NCBI GenBank assembly: GCA_938040325.1
Contig: CALHXW010000121.1
Location: 1 to 38,850, forward strand
Length of the DNA stretch: 38,850 nt
Source: an uncultured bacterium
GTDB lineage: Bacteria; Myxococcota_A; UBA9042; PHBI01
Reading direction: 5' to 3'
Made by a program: the position numbers and the translations under genes
The notes under the pieces: generated by a model
What the model was told of the DNA's origin: nothing
Database searches by the model: none
What the model saw: only the letters and a program-made list of their open reading frames with translations
Shown here: piece after piece, positions 1 to 8,149 of the stretch
Numbering within the stretch: position 1 is the stretch's first letter
Layout of the letters: each line of letters opens with the position of its first letter

Positions 1-7
1 GGTGTGC

Positions 8-40
8 CGCTGAGGTGACAAACGAGAGGAAACCTCAGCG
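8..40. repeat. Short inverted repeat at window start
   Basis: Nine-base perfect arms (cgctgaggt at 8-16, acctcagcg at 32-40) surround a 15-nt loop. It lies about 140 bases beyond the stop of the minus-strand gene ending at 179. There is no T-run on either side, so it is at best a weak terminator-like hairpin. The rest of 1-178 shows no gene. Confidence 0.3.
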
Positions 41-178
41 CGGGTTGCAGGGGCGCAGCTCCTGAGTGATCTCGAGGTTGTTGCCTCAGTGGTGCGCATC
101 ACGAAGTCATCAGGAATTGCATTTCCCGGCAACGCTGCTAGCCCACCGAACGGGCACATCTCATGCGCGCTGCTGGGC

Positions 179-1366
179 TCACTCGGTCGAGACACGCCGC
201 ACGATGCGCACAAACCCAGCGTCGTGCTCGGTGATGAGGATATCGCCGGACGGCGTGATCGAGACGGCGCGTGGCTCGCTGATCTTGGCGCCTGGGGACC
301 GGTAGAACATGCCGTCGCCAGCGTGGGCGTCGTTGTCTCCGTCCACCAAGACATGGGCCACCCCGTCGCGGGTGATGTACCAGACCTGGTCCCCCTTGTG
401 GGTACAGACGAGGAGCCCGCCGGTGTCCACCGGCCACACGCCACGAACCTCGTCCAGACCCGTCTGGAGGGCGTCACCGCCATCCCCGCCGCCGGCGAGA
501 TCGTCGGCGGTGCCGTTGCCGGCCAAAGGAGTCGTCGCCCCGCCCTCTGCAACGCGTAAGACCCGATGCGCTAACCGGTCGGTCACGATCAGCGATCCCG
601 ACGCGTCGACGACGAGATTGCCCAGCGATGAGAAGCCGCTGGCGTAGGTTGTCACGCCCTCATCTGGCGACCATCGAAGGACGCGATCGCCCGACGACAC
701 GTAGGCAAGCGACTCATCGTCGGCCACCCACACGCCACGCCCAACCGCGATCCCGCCAGGCACGGTGAAGAGCGTCGTCATGACGCCGTCGGTCCCGAGC
801 CGCCGGACCTTACCGTTGCCGAGGTCGAGGATGTAGCACGTGCCGTCGGCGCCTAACCACAGGCCGTTCGGTGAGCTGAGTCGACGCTGTGCTCCTGGGC
901 CTGGCGTGTCACCGTCGTCGCCAAGCTCGCCCGTGCCTGCGACGGTCTCGATCGTCCCCGTCAGTCCGACTCGGCGCACCGCGTGCGCGTCCTTGTCGGC
1001 GATGTAGACCTGTCCCTCTGCATCCGCGAGCGCAATGTGAGGACGCGACAGCTCGGCCGCGACCGCCAGGCCGCCTTCCATCGCAGCCGACCAGCCGGAG
1101 ACGCCCTTGTCGCCGATGGTGCCCGTGCCTGCGAGGGTCTCGAGGAGGTCATAGCGCGCGGCAAAGGATAGGAACTCGCCAAGCGGCTCGCCAGTGTCCA
1201 CAGCCGCGGTGTCGGCAGCGTCCGTGTCCGGAGCGGCGTCGGTCGACACGTCGCCGTCAACGGCGTCGACTGGCGCTGAGCTCGTGTCGCCGCACGCGAG
1301 AGCCCAACACAGCACAGCGGCAGCCGCCAACGACGACGACAAAGAACGGGAGCGAGCATGTCTCAT
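179..1366 (-). CDS. NHL-repeat (beta-propeller) lipoprotein
   Basis: Predicted exported lipoprotein of 395 residues. The N-terminus is basic, then hydrophobic, and ends in a lipobox (ALAC, Cys25). An Asp/Ala/Thr-rich low-complexity linker (about residues 30-60) follows, as is common in Myxococcota-type surface lipoproteins. The remainder has repeated blades of the NHL/SMP-30 style: a VAGTG motif, then short strands such as GQVYIADKDAHAVRRV, YILDLGNGKVRRL and LIVTDRLAHRVLRV. These predict a beta-propeller used for protein or ligand binding outside the inner membrane; no catalytic residues are recognisable. The ATG overlaps the stop of the upstream TPR gene in an ATGA arrangement, so the two are very likely co-translated. 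Specific function unknown. Confidence 0.88.
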   Translation of the reverse strand: MRHARSRSLSSSLAAAAVLCWALACGDTSSAPVDAVDGDVSTDAAPDTDAADTAAVDTGEPLGEFLSFAARYDLLETLAGTGTIGDKGVSGWSAAMEGGLAVAAELSRPHIALADAEGQVYIADKDAHAVRRVGLTGTIETVAGTGELGDDGDTPGPGAQRRLSSPNGLWLGADGTCYILDLGNGKVRRLGTDGVMTTLFTVPGGIAVGRGVWVADDESLAYVSSGDRVLRWSPDEGVTTYASGFSSLGNLVVDASGSLIVTDRLAHRVLRVAEGGATTPLAGNGTADDLAGGGDGGDALQTGLDEVRGVWPVDTGGLLVCTHKGDQVWYITRDGVAHVLVDGDNDAHAGDGMFYRSPGAKISEPRAVSITPSGDILITEHDAGFVRIVRRVSTE

Positions 1367-3162
1367 TGAAGCCTCGTCACGTGTGCGGCAGCGCCTAGGC
1401 TCTCAGCGTATGCGCGAGCGTTAGCCCGTAGCTCCGCGGCCTCGGTGTCGCGTCCGGCGAGCGCTAGGAGCTGCGCGTGACGCCGCTGCAGGGTGAGCGT
1501 CAAGAGCGCGAGCCCGGCGTCGCGGGACGCATCCAGGAGAGGACGCATAAGGTCTGGGGATGCCGCAGAAGCGACGAGTGAGATCGACTCCAGGTCCCAA
1601 GCGAGTGCCGGCGCTGTGGCGCGGTCGACCTGTCGGAGGTAGATCCGCGCTGCGTCAGCGTCGGGCTCGCGGTCTAGGACAAACGCCCGAACCCCAAGCG
1701 CGTCGACCGATCGACCCGCCTCTTCGAAGGTGTCTGCCATCGCGCGAACGGCGTCCAACGAACCGCCGCCGCTGACGAAAGCGAGCTTCGCCCCGACCGA
1801 CTCGACGTCGAGTTTTTCGCGTGTGAGCCCGGAGTCCACAAGCTGCCGTGAGCGCGCGACAGCTGCACGAGCGGCGTCAAACCGCTCGGCGATGATCCAC
1901 GCATCCGCGGCCGCTAGCTGCGCGGCCACTTCGTCAGCAGGCCGGTCCAGCTCACAGAACCGCTCCGCGCCTGCGACAAAGGCTTCAGCGCTGGCGACGA
2001 CATCTCCCTTCGCAAAGCGGACCGCAGCGTCGTTGACGTCTAGACGCGCTAGGGCCTCGGCGTAGTTGATGGAGGCCGCCGCATCGCGCGCAAGCTGGAG
2101 CCGATGCTGTGCCTCGTCAAGCCGTCCGAGCCGGCCACAGAGCTGCGCTGCGAGGCTCGCGACGTCGACAGCGTGGCGCCCTTGGCCGCCCGCCTCAAAG
2201 ACCTCGAGTGACGCGTCGTACATGGCCAGCGCATCCGCAAGGGAGCCTCGCTGCGCTGCGATACTCGCTCGGTTTGTGCGGGCTCCGGCCGCCCCCAGGG
2301 GATGTCGCAAGTCGGCGTACTCGCGCTCGGCGCGGGTGTAGGAAGCTTCGGCTGCGGCGAGGTCGCCGCGTGCGGCGTGCACGTTGCCGAGATCCATCAT
2401 CGCCGAGGCGACTGCGCCGACATCGCCCGCTTGGATCGCCATCGTCTTGGCGGTCTCGAAGTGCCCAACGGCAAGGTCGAGCGCGCCGCGAGTCCGGGCG
2501 AGATTGCCGAGACGTGACTGCGAGGCGGCCAGCCCAGCCATGTGGCGTGCCTCGCCAAAGCTGACCGTAGCGCTGTTGTAGTGGACCTCGGCCGTCACCA
2601 CATCGCCCTCAGCCCGCGCGAGGTCACCGAGCGCGTTCTCTGCCTCGCCGGCGGCGATCTTTGAGCGGCAGCCGTCCGCCGCATGGCGAGACTTCAGCAG
2701 CGACGTGCGCGCATCGGCATAGTGGCCGGCGGCGCAGAGAGCCGCACCGAGCCGTCCGTGGACGTTGGCTGCGAGCTCGGCGTCGCCCACGTCGTCGACA
2801 CGCTTGGCGGCGCTGATGAGGTGGCCGTGCGAGACATCAGGGGCTGAGCGACCACGCTCGAAGTCGTGGAGGTGGAGGTGAGCGACCACCGCGTCATGTG
2901 GCAGCGGGGCATCAACGGCAAGCTTCAGCGCTCGCTGCAGGAGCTCACGAGCGATCGACTCGCGGCCTAGCTTTGCAGCGCATAGCCCGGCCCGCGAGAT
3001 CGCGTACCGACGGAGCTGCAAAAACGGCGTCGACTCGAGCAGATCGGCAGCCTTCGCATACTGCACGAACGCCTTCTTGTGGCGTCGCTCCCGCACCAGC
3101 CTGTCGGCGGCTGTGATGTGCTCTTGGCCCTGCTGGAAGCGTCTTGAGTCTGCGGTCGACAT
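1363..3162 (-). CDS. TPR-repeat protein
   Basis: Soluble 599-residue protein with no signal peptide or membrane segment. It is almost wholly alpha-helical and Ala-rich, with TPR-type repeats throughout: alternating helices with small residues at TPR positions, e.g. GDLARAEGDVVTAEVHYNSA, GNLARTRGALDLAVGHFETA and GNVHAARGDLAAAEASYTRA. The repeat length is about 40 residues in the middle section (roughly residues 170-330), resembling TPR_12/MalT-type arrays. Such arrays are protein-interaction scaffolds. No DNA-binding or enzymatic domain is visible. It is the first gene of a two-gene unit with the downstream NHL lipoprotein (4-base overlap). The ATG start is not supported by a strong Shine-Dalgarno motif. 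Confidence 0.88.
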   Translation of the reverse strand: MSTADSRRFQQGQEHITAADRLVRERRHKKAFVQYAKAADLLESTPFLQLRRYAISRAGLCAAKLGRESIARELLQRALKLAVDAPLPHDAVVAHLHLHDFERGRSAPDVSHGHLISAAKRVDDVGDAELAANVHGRLGAALCAAGHYADARTSLLKSRHAADGCRSKIAAGEAENALGDLARAEGDVVTAEVHYNSATVSFGEARHMAGLAASQSRLGNLARTRGALDLAVGHFETAKTMAIQAGDVGAVASAMMDLGNVHAARGDLAAAEASYTRAEREYADLRHPLGAAGARTNRASIAAQRGSLADALAMYDASLEVFEAGGQGRHAVDVASLAAQLCGRLGRLDEAQHRLQLARDAAASINYAEALARLDVNDAAVRFAKGDVVASAEAFVAGAERFCELDRPADEVAAQLAAADAWIIAERFDAARAAVARSRQLVDSGLTREKLDVESVGAKLAFVSGGGSLDAVRAMADTFEEAGRSVDALGVRAFVLDREPDADAARIYLRQVDRATAPALAWDLESISLVASAASPDLMRPLLDASRDAGLALLTLTLQRRHAQLLALAGRDTEAAELRANARAYAESLGAAAHVTRLQ

Positions 3163-3211
3163 GGCCAGACGTTACCTCATGCGGGCACGCGTTGACACGA
3201 CCATTGCGCGC

Positions 3212-3586
3212 TCAGCGATGCTTGCCGGCAGCCCACGCTGAGCGCCGCTGGGTGAGCGCAGCGGAGCCGAGCAGCGCGATGACCAGCAGTGCGATCGACA
3301 TCGGTCCTCGCGCGGCGGGCCGTGAAGGCGCCAGGCTAGCGTTGACGAGCGTGGCTGGGGCGCTGTGCACAGCCGGAGCTGACGCGATGTCCCGCGGCTC
3401 GTCGCTCCCGTGCAGCGAGCCTGTCGCGCTAACGCTCGGCTTGGCTCCCACCGTGTCTACCTGGGCCGACAGGTGCTGGCTCGATAGCGACGGACTGTCG
3501 ACAACGGGGGTCGCACCCACAACGGTGAGCGGAGTGAAGACGAAAACCAGCAGAAGACAACCTTGAACGCAGAGCAGACGGACCAT
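3212..3586 (-). CDS. Small exported/membrane protein, unknown function
   Basis: A 124-residue protein. The start at 3586 is preferred over an in-frame ATG at 3640 because it has a GAGGT-type ribosome site upstream and begins directly with a signal-like hydrophobic stretch (residues about 3-25). The middle is Ser/Ala/Pro/Val-rich and looks disordered. Near the C-terminus a hydrophobic helix (IALLVIALLGSAAL) is followed by a basic tail. This order resembles C-terminal anchor or sorting tails, but there is no Cys-containing MYXO-CTERM motif. It probably sits in the envelope with the middle exposed. No homologous family recognised. Confidence 0.55.
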   Translation of the reverse strand: MVRLLCVQGCLLLVFVFTPLTVVGATPVVDSPSLSSQHLSAQVDTVGAKPSVSATGSLHGSDEPRDIASAPAVHSAPATLVNASLAPSRPAARGPMSIALLVIALLGSAALTQRRSAWAAGKHR

Positions 3587-3984
3587 CGAGCGGACCTCGT
3601 GTGACGGTAGGGAGCACGGACGTAGGTAGTCGTCCGCCATGACGCGCAGCGTTAGATTTTTCTTAGGCCCCCACCAGAGCGCTCTCGACGGTTCACGTTT
3701 GACGGCCGCGCCGAGATCGTTGGGACGTATCGCGCCGCTGCCACGCTGGTCCGAGGGTCACAAATGGCGAACCACGATCGCCGGGGATCCTCTGGGGCAA
3801 GATCCGACCCGGCATTGCTGCATGCAGCGCCGGTCGCGGCGACCCGCTGAAGACCCTAAGGCGCCGGTGCGTTATCGGCGCAGCCCTAATCCGGGTGCTT
3901 GAGGCTGCGGTACGAGTGCTTGGCACCAAGGACGGGATCAGAACGCTGAAAGAGGCTCGCCGCGTGATGCCGCGCCGACAAGGA
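3587..3984. other. Intergenic stretch, no gene seen
   Basis: About 400 bases between the start of the small membrane-protein gene and the stop of the TusA/DsrE-like gene. Short open frames are present but have no coding character. No strong hairpin with a T-run and no clear promoter was found. It should hold the promoter of the minus-strand gene starting at 3586. Confidence 0.4.
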
Positions 3985-4980
3985 CTACTCGGCGCCGGTC
4001 AGGCGCTCCCACTCCTGCTGGGACGCCAGCTGCAAGACCTCGCCGCCAATGAGCTGGAGCCTGCCAATGCCGAGCTCGGCCAGCGTCTCTGCGGACACCA
4101 AGAGCTCCACGCCGGCCGCTGAGGCCCAGTGCAGCTCGTCGGCAAGCACGATGTCCTCATCGGACTGACGCGCGCCTGAGACGCGGTTGACCAGTCGCGT
4201 CAGCCGATGCGACCCCATCACAAGGGCGACTGTCGACCGGAGGAGCTGGATCGCTCCGTCGGCGAAAAGAATCGCTGCATGGCCTTTGGACGCACGGGTC
4301 GCCAGCGCCTGCTGGAGTGCTTGATGAAAGCGCGTCGCATCATCGGTCGCGAGACGGCAGTGGTAGCTCGAGTCGGCCGAGCCCGCATAGGCGTCGCTCG
4401 CATCAGCCTCGTCGTCAGCGGTGCGGATATGGATGAGCGTCTCGTAGCCGCCGTCTTGATGTGCGGTTGCGTCGACGATCGCGTGGCCGGTCGCGGCACA
4501 CCATGACGCCAACGACGCCACTGAGCTCGCGTCAGGCGCCAAGACCCGCGCGTGCGTCGCCCAGCTCTTCGCTTCAGCGATTCGGCTGCCGACTCGCACC
4601 ACGCGGGCGTCGACACCCACCTGGGACAGGTCGATCACCACGGTCGTGGTCACCGGCCGTGCGGAAGCGATCGTCCGGACCGAGCTCACGTAGGGGTCCG
4701 TCTCTACGCGCTTTCGGACCGTCGCTCGGTAGAACCCGTCGGGTGTGCGGTCGACACCGACGAGCGTGAGCTCTCGATTGCGTGCGCAGTAGCGCGAGAC
4801 GTCGGTCGGGAACGTGTCCGCATCGGAGATCAGGCTGATGGCCGCACCCTCCGCAAGGGTCGGCATCCTCAGCGTCAGCTCGCGCAGCGGCGCGTCGCGG
4901 TCCAACCCCACGCAATCGATCGTCTCGTTGCTGGCGTCTGAAAAGACGGACAGGTGATGTCGTCGCAGTCTTGAACTCAT
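3985..4980 (-). CDS. TusA-like/TusA-like/DsrE-like fusion protein lacking catalytic cysteines
   Basis: A 331-residue cytoplasmic protein. ATG at 4980 is chosen because GCGAGG lies in front of it; an in-frame ATG at 5019 has no ribosome site. By pattern it holds three folds. Residues about 12-85 and 105-185 each follow the TusA layout (strand-loop-helix-strand-helix-strand, e.g. SRYCARNRELTLVGV then GFYRATVRK; SWCAATGHAIVDAT then GGYETLIHI). Residues about 205-330 follow the DsrE layout (AAILFADGAIQLLRS; AAGVELLVSAETLAELGI). The TusA CPxP cysteine aligns with Arg in the first copy (GLDRDAPL) and Val in the second. The DsrE-type cysteine near the last motif is Ser. It probably binds or regulates rather than transfers sulfur. 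It lies downstream of the paralogue at 5213-5965, with a 232-base gap. The family call is from pattern only. Confidence 0.7.
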   Translation of the reverse strand: MSSRLRRHHLSVFSDASNETIDCVGLDRDAPLRELTLRMPTLAEGAAISLISDADTFPTDVSRYCARNRELTLVGVDRTPDGFYRATVRKRVETDPYVSSVRTIASARPVTTTVVIDLSQVGVDARVVRVGSRIAEAKSWATHARVLAPDASSVASLASWCAATGHAIVDATAHQDGGYETLIHIRTADDEADASDAYAGSADSSYHCRLATDDATRFHQALQQALATRASKGHAAILFADGAIQLLRSTVALVMGSHRLTRLVNRVSGARQSDEDIVLADELHWASAAGVELLVSAETLAELGIGRLQLIGGEVLQLASQQEWERLTGAE

Positions 4981-5212
4981 CGGTTTGCCTCGCTTCGGGA
5001 CGTATCCCCAATAGACCATCGACGAGATCGCGCAAACTTTCGCCCGATAGTTGAACCCGTCGTCCGAGCGTCAGACGGAAAACGACGCCAAGTCGCCCCA
5101 ACAACGGGTAGTCCGGCGGTTAAGAACGTGAACCCAGAGCGCGTGTCGATTCGGTGCACGCGTCGAACGCGGCCGACGAGCCGGATCGGCAGCCAACGCC
5201 ACCTCCGGTCGA

Positions 5213-5965
5213 CTACATCTGTCGGAGGGAGGCTACCGCGACGGGGTCTGCAAGTAAGGTGTCGACGTCGACCTGACGGATGGCGAGGTCGAGGTTGTCG
5301 AGGGGGATGCCGTACTCGGAGAGACTGCGGGCACACACACTCAACCTCACGCCGCTCTCCGAGACGGCGGTCAGCAGCTCAAGGCTCTTGTGCACGGCAA
5401 GCGATGCGACCGCTATCTGGCCACTGTCGCGCCGCCGTGACTTCCTCTTGGAGCTTGATGGCACGGCCTCACACACCGGCGGCCGTCGAAACGACGTGGA
5501 GATCGGCGTGACCGGTGCTTCCGGCGTGTCGATGAGGGCGAGGACGGCCTGCGAACGCAAGATGAGCTCGGTGATATCGCCCTGGAGAACCGCTGCGTGG
5601 GCAGCGAAACATGCGCGTGTCAGTCGGCTGCGGCTGTCAGAGTCGACTATGATGCGGGTCGACGGAGCGCGATGTGGTCGCGGATCGTCGGTGGCAAACT
5701 GCGCGATCGTGATCTCGCCGTTGAGCAGACCGCACGGCATTTCCTCGTAGGTTGCTTCACAGCCCCAACCGGCAGACCACTTCGTAAACTCCTCACGCAT
5801 ATCGCCGACTCCCTGAGCTCGGATATGCGTCGTGTTTGGCCCGGCCCGCATGATGGATTCCTGCAGCGCCACAATCGCCTCAGCAGGCGTGCAGTGCTGC
5901 ACATCAACGACAATCGTCGTCTTCAGTGCGGGTTTTGGGTGCGTGTTGGAAGAGTCTTCAGACAT
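5213..5965 (-). CDS. TusA-like/DsrE-like fusion protein with candidate cysteines
   Basis: A 250-residue protein without signal or membrane segments. Residues about 14-85 look TusA-like: IVVDVQHCTPAEAIVALQ, then a central strand, an aromatic-rich helix (EEFTKWSAGWGCEATYEE) and a final strand (GEITIAQF). Cys sits in a CxP context at the TusA nucleophile region. Residues about 100-250 look DsrE-like, with TELILRSQAVLALI and later GVRLSVCARSLSEYGI, where Cys occupies the usual DsrE/TusD cysteine position. A basic Ser/Arg/Lys-rich insert (about 165-180) separates the halves. TusA and DsrE proteins relay persulfide sulfur between cysteines, so this copy could be the active partner of the cysteine-less paralogue downstream. 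Assignment is by fold pattern, not by search; the substrate is unknown. Confidence 0.68.
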   Translation of the reverse strand: MSEDSSNTHPKPALKTTIVVDVQHCTPAEAIVALQESIMRAGPNTTHIRAQGVGDMREEFTKWSAGWGCEATYEEMPCGLLNGEITIAQFATDDPRPHRAPSTRIIVDSDSRSRLTRACFAAHAAVLQGDITELILRSQAVLALIDTPEAPVTPISTSFRRPPVCEAVPSSSKRKSRRRDSGQIAVASLAVHKSLELLTAVSESGVRLSVCARSLSEYGIPLDNLDLAIRQVDVDTLLADPVAVASLRQM

Positions 5966-6510
5966 TCGAGTCAGCTAGGTCGTCGGGTCATAGACACCCG
6001 TTTAGTTAAACACGATCCATCGCCGGCCCGCTAGTCGCTTTGTGCTGTTTTTTGCCAATACACAGTCTCTAATAGGTGAAGGGCCGGCGACATGCCCGTC
6101 GTGAGATCGACCAGACATACCGGGCTCAAGCCGGGTGTGCAGCGGTCGAAGTCGGTGGCTGTACGGGGTGTAGCCCGACGGACACCGCCGCGCCAAAACA
6201 TGAGGCCTGACTTCGATTTAGAGAGCCTTCGGACACGATTCGTCGGCGCCAAGGAAAGGAGCCAGCTTTGTGCAGGGTCCGTGAACGACATCCGCATTGG
6301 CGGTTCGTGGCTGGTTCACAACCCCGATAAAGGACCCGTCGCCAGCAGCGCGCCACAGATGACGTCGAGTTGCGACGTCGCGCTGCTGGCGACGGGTGGG
6401 TTGTAGCAGGGGTACGCGGGAGGTGGTCGTGCGGTTACCTACGTCGTGACGTTCGCTGCAACCGACAGCTGAGCCTTGACACCTTCGTCGCGGACCCGCT
6501 GGATAGCGGC
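5966..6510. other. Divergent intergenic region with stem-loop
   Basis: A 545-base non-coding gap between divergently transcribed genes (minus start at 5965, plus start at 6511). It should carry both promoters. The only distinct structure is the large stem-loop at 6335-6396. No convincing short gene was found; candidate frames lack coding character and ribosome sites. Confidence 0.5.
6335..6396. repeat. 18-bp perfect inverted repeat with inner hairpin
   Basis: The arms at 6335-6352 (cccgtcgccagcagcgcg) and 6379-6396 are exact reverse complements. The 26-base loop contains a second nested stem (gacgtcg at 6361-6367 with cgacgtc at 6373-6379, sharing one base with the outer arm). It lies about 115 bases before the GMC oxidoreductase start and would fold in its leader. 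No T-run follows on the plus strand, so it is not a standard intrinsic terminator. It could be an attenuator, an RNA-stability element or a protein-binding palindrome. Confidence 0.75.
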
Positions 6511-8115
6511 ATGACGCAGCACTATGATTGGATCATTGTCGGTTCCGGGTTTGGCGGCAGTGTTTCGGCGCTCCGACTCGTCGAAAAAGGCTACCGTGTG
6601 CTGGTGATCGAAAAGGGCCGCCGCTTCAAACCGAGCGACTTTCCCAAGACGAACTGGGATCTCAAGCGCTGGATGTGGCTTCCGCGTCTTGGCATGAAGG
6701 GCATCTTCCAGATGTCGTTCTTTCAGCACGTCACGATCCTGCACGGAGTGGGCGTCGGCGGCGGCAGCCTCGTGTACGCCAACACGCTACCAACCCCTCG
6801 TGACGACTTCTTCGAGGCCGACTCCTGGGCTCACTTGGCGAACTGGAAGGACGAGCTCGCGCCGCACTACAAGACGGCTAAGCGCATGTTGGGAGCAACG
6901 AAAAACCCCGTGAAAACAAAGGCCGACAAGGTCCTCGAAGAGGTGGCGCGCGACATTGGACGCAGCGAGCACTTTCACGAGACCGAGGTCGGCGTCTTCT
7001 TTGGCAAGCCTGGCGAGAGCGTCGCAGATCCCTACTTCGATGGAGAAGGTCCCGATCGTGTTGGCTGCACGTATTGCGGTGCGTGCATGACCGGCTGCCG
7101 CGTCGGCGCGAAGAACACCCTCGACCGGAACTACCTCTACCTGGCCGAGCGGCGCGGACTGACCATCTTGGCAGAGACGGAAGTCACCGCGGTGCGCCCG
7201 ACAGGTGTTGGCGGTGCGGCGTCGGGCCCCAGGTACCGGGTGGAGACACGCAACTCGTTTCAGTCGAGCGACACCGCAACGTTGTCGGCTGACAACGTGG
7301 TCTTCAGCGGGGGCGTGATGGGGACGCTGCCGCTCTTGTTAGCCATGCGGGAACAAGCCGGCGGGCTCCCGGCGCTCTCGGCACGCCTTGGCGACTTTGT
7401 CCGCACCAACAGCGAGTCCCTCATCGGTATCGTGTCGACGGACAAGGACATTAACCTGAGCAAGGGCGTGGCCATCACATCCATCTTGCACACCGATGAA
7501 CACAGCCACCTCGAGCCCTGCCGCTACGGCAAGGGCTCCGGGTTCTTCCGCACGATGGTCCTGCCGCACACCCCTTCGGAGACACTCGCAGGCCGTGCCG
7601 CCAGCGGACTGGCCGCATTTGCCAAGTCGCCCCGACGTTGGCTCAAAGCCTACACCGTCGACGACTTCGCCAAGCGAAGCCAAGTGATGCTCTACATGCG
7701 CACGCTGGACGGCACGATCTCGATGCGCTTTGGCAGGAGCGTCTTCAATGGCTTCCGACGCGGGCTGGTCACGACGCTCGACGACCCCAAGGCCGCACCC
7801 AAGGCCTTCATGAGCGAGGCAAGCGACCTTGCCGAGCGCTTCGCCGGTAAGGTGAAGGGCGTGACAGGCTCACTGCTGACGGAGTTCCTGCTCGGAACCC
7901 CAAGCACCGCCCACATCCTAGGTGGTGCCTGCATGGGCGACACAGCCGCCGACGGGGTGATCAACGCCAACCACGAGGTCTTCGGCTATGAAGGCCTCTA
8001 CGTGATCGACGGCTCAGCCGTGTCGGCAAACCCGGGCGTGAACCCGTCACTGACGATCACCGCGCTCGCTGAGCGCGCCATGAGTAAGATCCCGGCCAAG
8101 TCCCAACACCAGTAG
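6511..8115 (+). CDS. GMC-family FAD oxidoreductase (cholesterol-oxidase-like)
   Basis: A 534-residue flavoprotein. The ATG at 6511 is chosen because the Rossmann FAD motif (DWIIVGSGFGGSVSALRL, GxGxxG at residues 11-16) begins right after it; the open frame extends further upstream without domain content. Further family marks are the second FAD-contact segment (GVGVGGGSLVYANTL) and a four-cysteine cluster near residues 186-196 (CTYCGACMTGC, then NTLDRNYLYLAE) typical of the bacterial cholesterol-oxidase-like GMC branch. The C-terminus has HILGGACMGD and a GLYVIDGSAVSANPGVNPSLTI block. It would oxidise an alcohol, possibly a sterol or other hydrophobic substrate, passing electrons to oxygen or a carrier. 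There is no signal peptide. It is convergent with the vWA protein; only 34 bases separate the stops. Confidence 0.9.
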   Translation: MTQHYDWIIVGSGFGGSVSALRLVEKGYRVLVIEKGRRFKPSDFPKTNWDLKRWMWLPRLGMKGIFQMSFFQHVTILHGVGVGGGSLVYANTLPTPRDDFFEADSWAHLANWKDELAPHYKTAKRMLGATKNPVKTKADKVLEEVARDIGRSEHFHETEVGVFFGKPGESVADPYFDGEGPDRVGCTYCGACMTGCRVGAKNTLDRNYLYLAERRGLTILAETEVTAVRPTGVGGAASGPRYRVETRNSFQSSDTATLSADNVVFSGGVMGTLPLLLAMREQAGGLPALSARLGDFVRTNSESLIGIVSTDKDINLSKGVAITSILHTDEHSHLEPCRYGKGSGFFRTMVLPHTPSETLAGRAASGLAAFAKSPRRWLKAYTVDDFAKRSQVMLYMRTLDGTISMRFGRSVFNGFRRGLVTTLDDPKAAPKAFMSEASDLAERFAGKVKGVTGSLLTEFLLGTPSTAHILGGACMGDTAADGVINANHEVFGYEGLYVIDGSAVSANPGVNPSLTITALAERAMSKIPAKSQHQ

Positions 8116-8149
8116 CGGGTCTCGGACAGGCTCTGCGGGCACCGCAGCT

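Noticed and set aside
8133..8147. Small hairpin (ctgcgg/ccgcag) between the convergent GMC and vWA genes
   Set aside because: Only six pairs and no T-run; too weak to call as a terminator.
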